This document shows positions 39,842-40,188 of a stretch of 40,188 bases of DNA, in pieces (within the stretch, counting starts at the first letter, position 1; each line of letters opens with the position of its first letter). The stretch lies in assembly GCA_022340465.1 (NCBI GenBank), contig JAJDNW010000131.1, positions 1-40,188 on the forward strand, read 5' to 3'. The notes under the pieces were generated by a model. It did no database searches. It was given only the letters and a program-made list of their open reading frames with translations, and was not told the DNA's origin. A program made the position numbers and the translations under genes. The DNA is from Deltaproteobacteria bacterium. GTDB lineage: Bacteria > Desulfobacterota > Desulfobacteria > Desulfobacterales > B30-G6.

Positions 39842-40188
39842 GGCTCAAATAATAGTTTGGCATTGATGGCAACAATTACCGTTGAAAGCGACATGACCAC
39901 AGCACCGGCAGCAGGTGGCAACAGGAACTGATACAACGGATAAAAAATACCGGCGGCCAGGGGTATGGCCACAGCGTTAAATCCCGTGGCCCGCCACAAA
40001 TTCTGAACCATTTTCGAATGGGTTCTACCGGACAACTCAACCACCGCCGTGACATCATTGGGATCAGAGCGGGTCAAAACGATGTCGGCCGCTTGCATGG
40101 CCACATCGGTACCCGCACCAATGGCAATGCCCAAAACCGCCGTTTGAATTCAGCTACCATATGAGCGTGATGATCCTGATGGTTACCG
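39838..40188 (-). pseudogene. Copper-type P1B ATPase, internally deleted; N-terminus runs off the window
   Basis: On the minus strand 40188 to about 40146 reads GNHQDHHAHMVAEFKRRFW, the start of CopB-type copper ATPases before their first membrane segment. From 40134 the frame shifts and reads GIAIGAGTDVAMQAADIVLT ... KMVQNLWRATGFNAVAIPLA ... and ends INAKLLFEP at 39838, the C-terminal ends of the same family (after the missing DKTGT and GDGxND parts). About 500 residues, including all catalytic motifs, are missing. An intact gene of this type would be about 700 residues. It is followed by an ATGA overlap with the permease remnant. Confidence 0.7.

Noticed and set aside
39838-40134. A short intact 98-residue heavy-metal-handling protein
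   Set aside because: It is the C-terminal end of a P-type ATPase with no catalytic motifs, and the N-terminal piece of the same family lies in another frame just upstream.
1-40188. CRISPR array, tRNA or rRNA genes, prophage or integrative element
   Set aside because: No regularly spaced direct repeats, no tRNA-like cloverleaf or CCA-ended segment, no rRNA-like sequence, and no integrase, phage or conjugation genes were seen.

Overview
The window looks like part of the chromosome of a strictly or facultatively anaerobic sulfate-reducer-type bacterium (Desulfobacterota, probably near the Desulfobacteraceae/Desulfosarcinaceae). This is inferred from gene content: a HdrD-like CCG iron-sulfur protein, a DUF169 protein, a TauE-type sulfite exporter with a TIGR02186 partner, AmmeMemoRadiSam proteins, many two-component systems, and small palindromic repeats built on GCAGCTTGCTGC. 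There are no rRNA, tRNA or CRISPR features and no prophage. Both ends of the window carry broken genes, while the middle (about 4-35 kb) is dense and intact.

Layout. 1-2.9 kb: gene debris (a lytic transglycosylase fragment, an IS21-type transposase scrap, a molybdopterin oxidoreductase stub abutting a flavin-oxidoreductase fragment) around two intact AT-richer genes, a HdrD-like Fe-S protein and TspO. 2.9-3.8 kb: a DUF169 gene behind a 20-bp palindromic operator candidate. 4.2-9.7 kb: a tight five-gene operon of TauE exporter, secreted TIGR02186 protein, a PEP-synthase-like phosphohistidine protein without the PEP-binding barrel, a lone receiver and a UspA-like protein. 9.8-12.6 kb: an NtrC-type regulator and its membrane histidine kinase, converging on that operon. 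13.0-13.9 kb: two Hsp20 genes, divergent from a protein with two ribbon-helix-helix-like repeats. 14.8-21.3 kb: DUF202 protein, a PAS/DHp kinase lacking an ATPase domain, then an envelope-directed AmmeMemoRadiSam set (MEMO-AMMECR1 fusion with signal peptide, polytopic SpeE-like protein, Tat-signal radical SAM enzyme). 21.4-25.3 kb: ABC-2 exporter, PiT phosphate transporter and its DUF47 partner. 25.7-28.9 kb: MsrAB with an OmpR/BaeS-type two-component system. 29.1-31.7 kb: amidohydrolase and N-carbamoylputrescine amidase-like gene. 31.8-34.8 kb: DMT permease and a second DUF47/PiT pair. 35-36 kb: HTH plus periplasmic-binding-like regulator with a large palindromic terminator. 36-40.2 kb: PanE stub, MscS channel, a flavin disulfide-type oxidoreductase, and two genes (APC permease, copper-type P-ATPase) that each keep N- and C-terminal ends but have lost the middle.

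The two most promising poorly described systems are (1) the TauE/TIGR02186/phosphohistidine/receiver/Usp operon and (2) the AmmeMemoRadiSam set in which every member carries an export signal or membrane segments. A short dispersed repeat that begins exactly on the TAG stop codon of two unrelated genes is a third notable signal.
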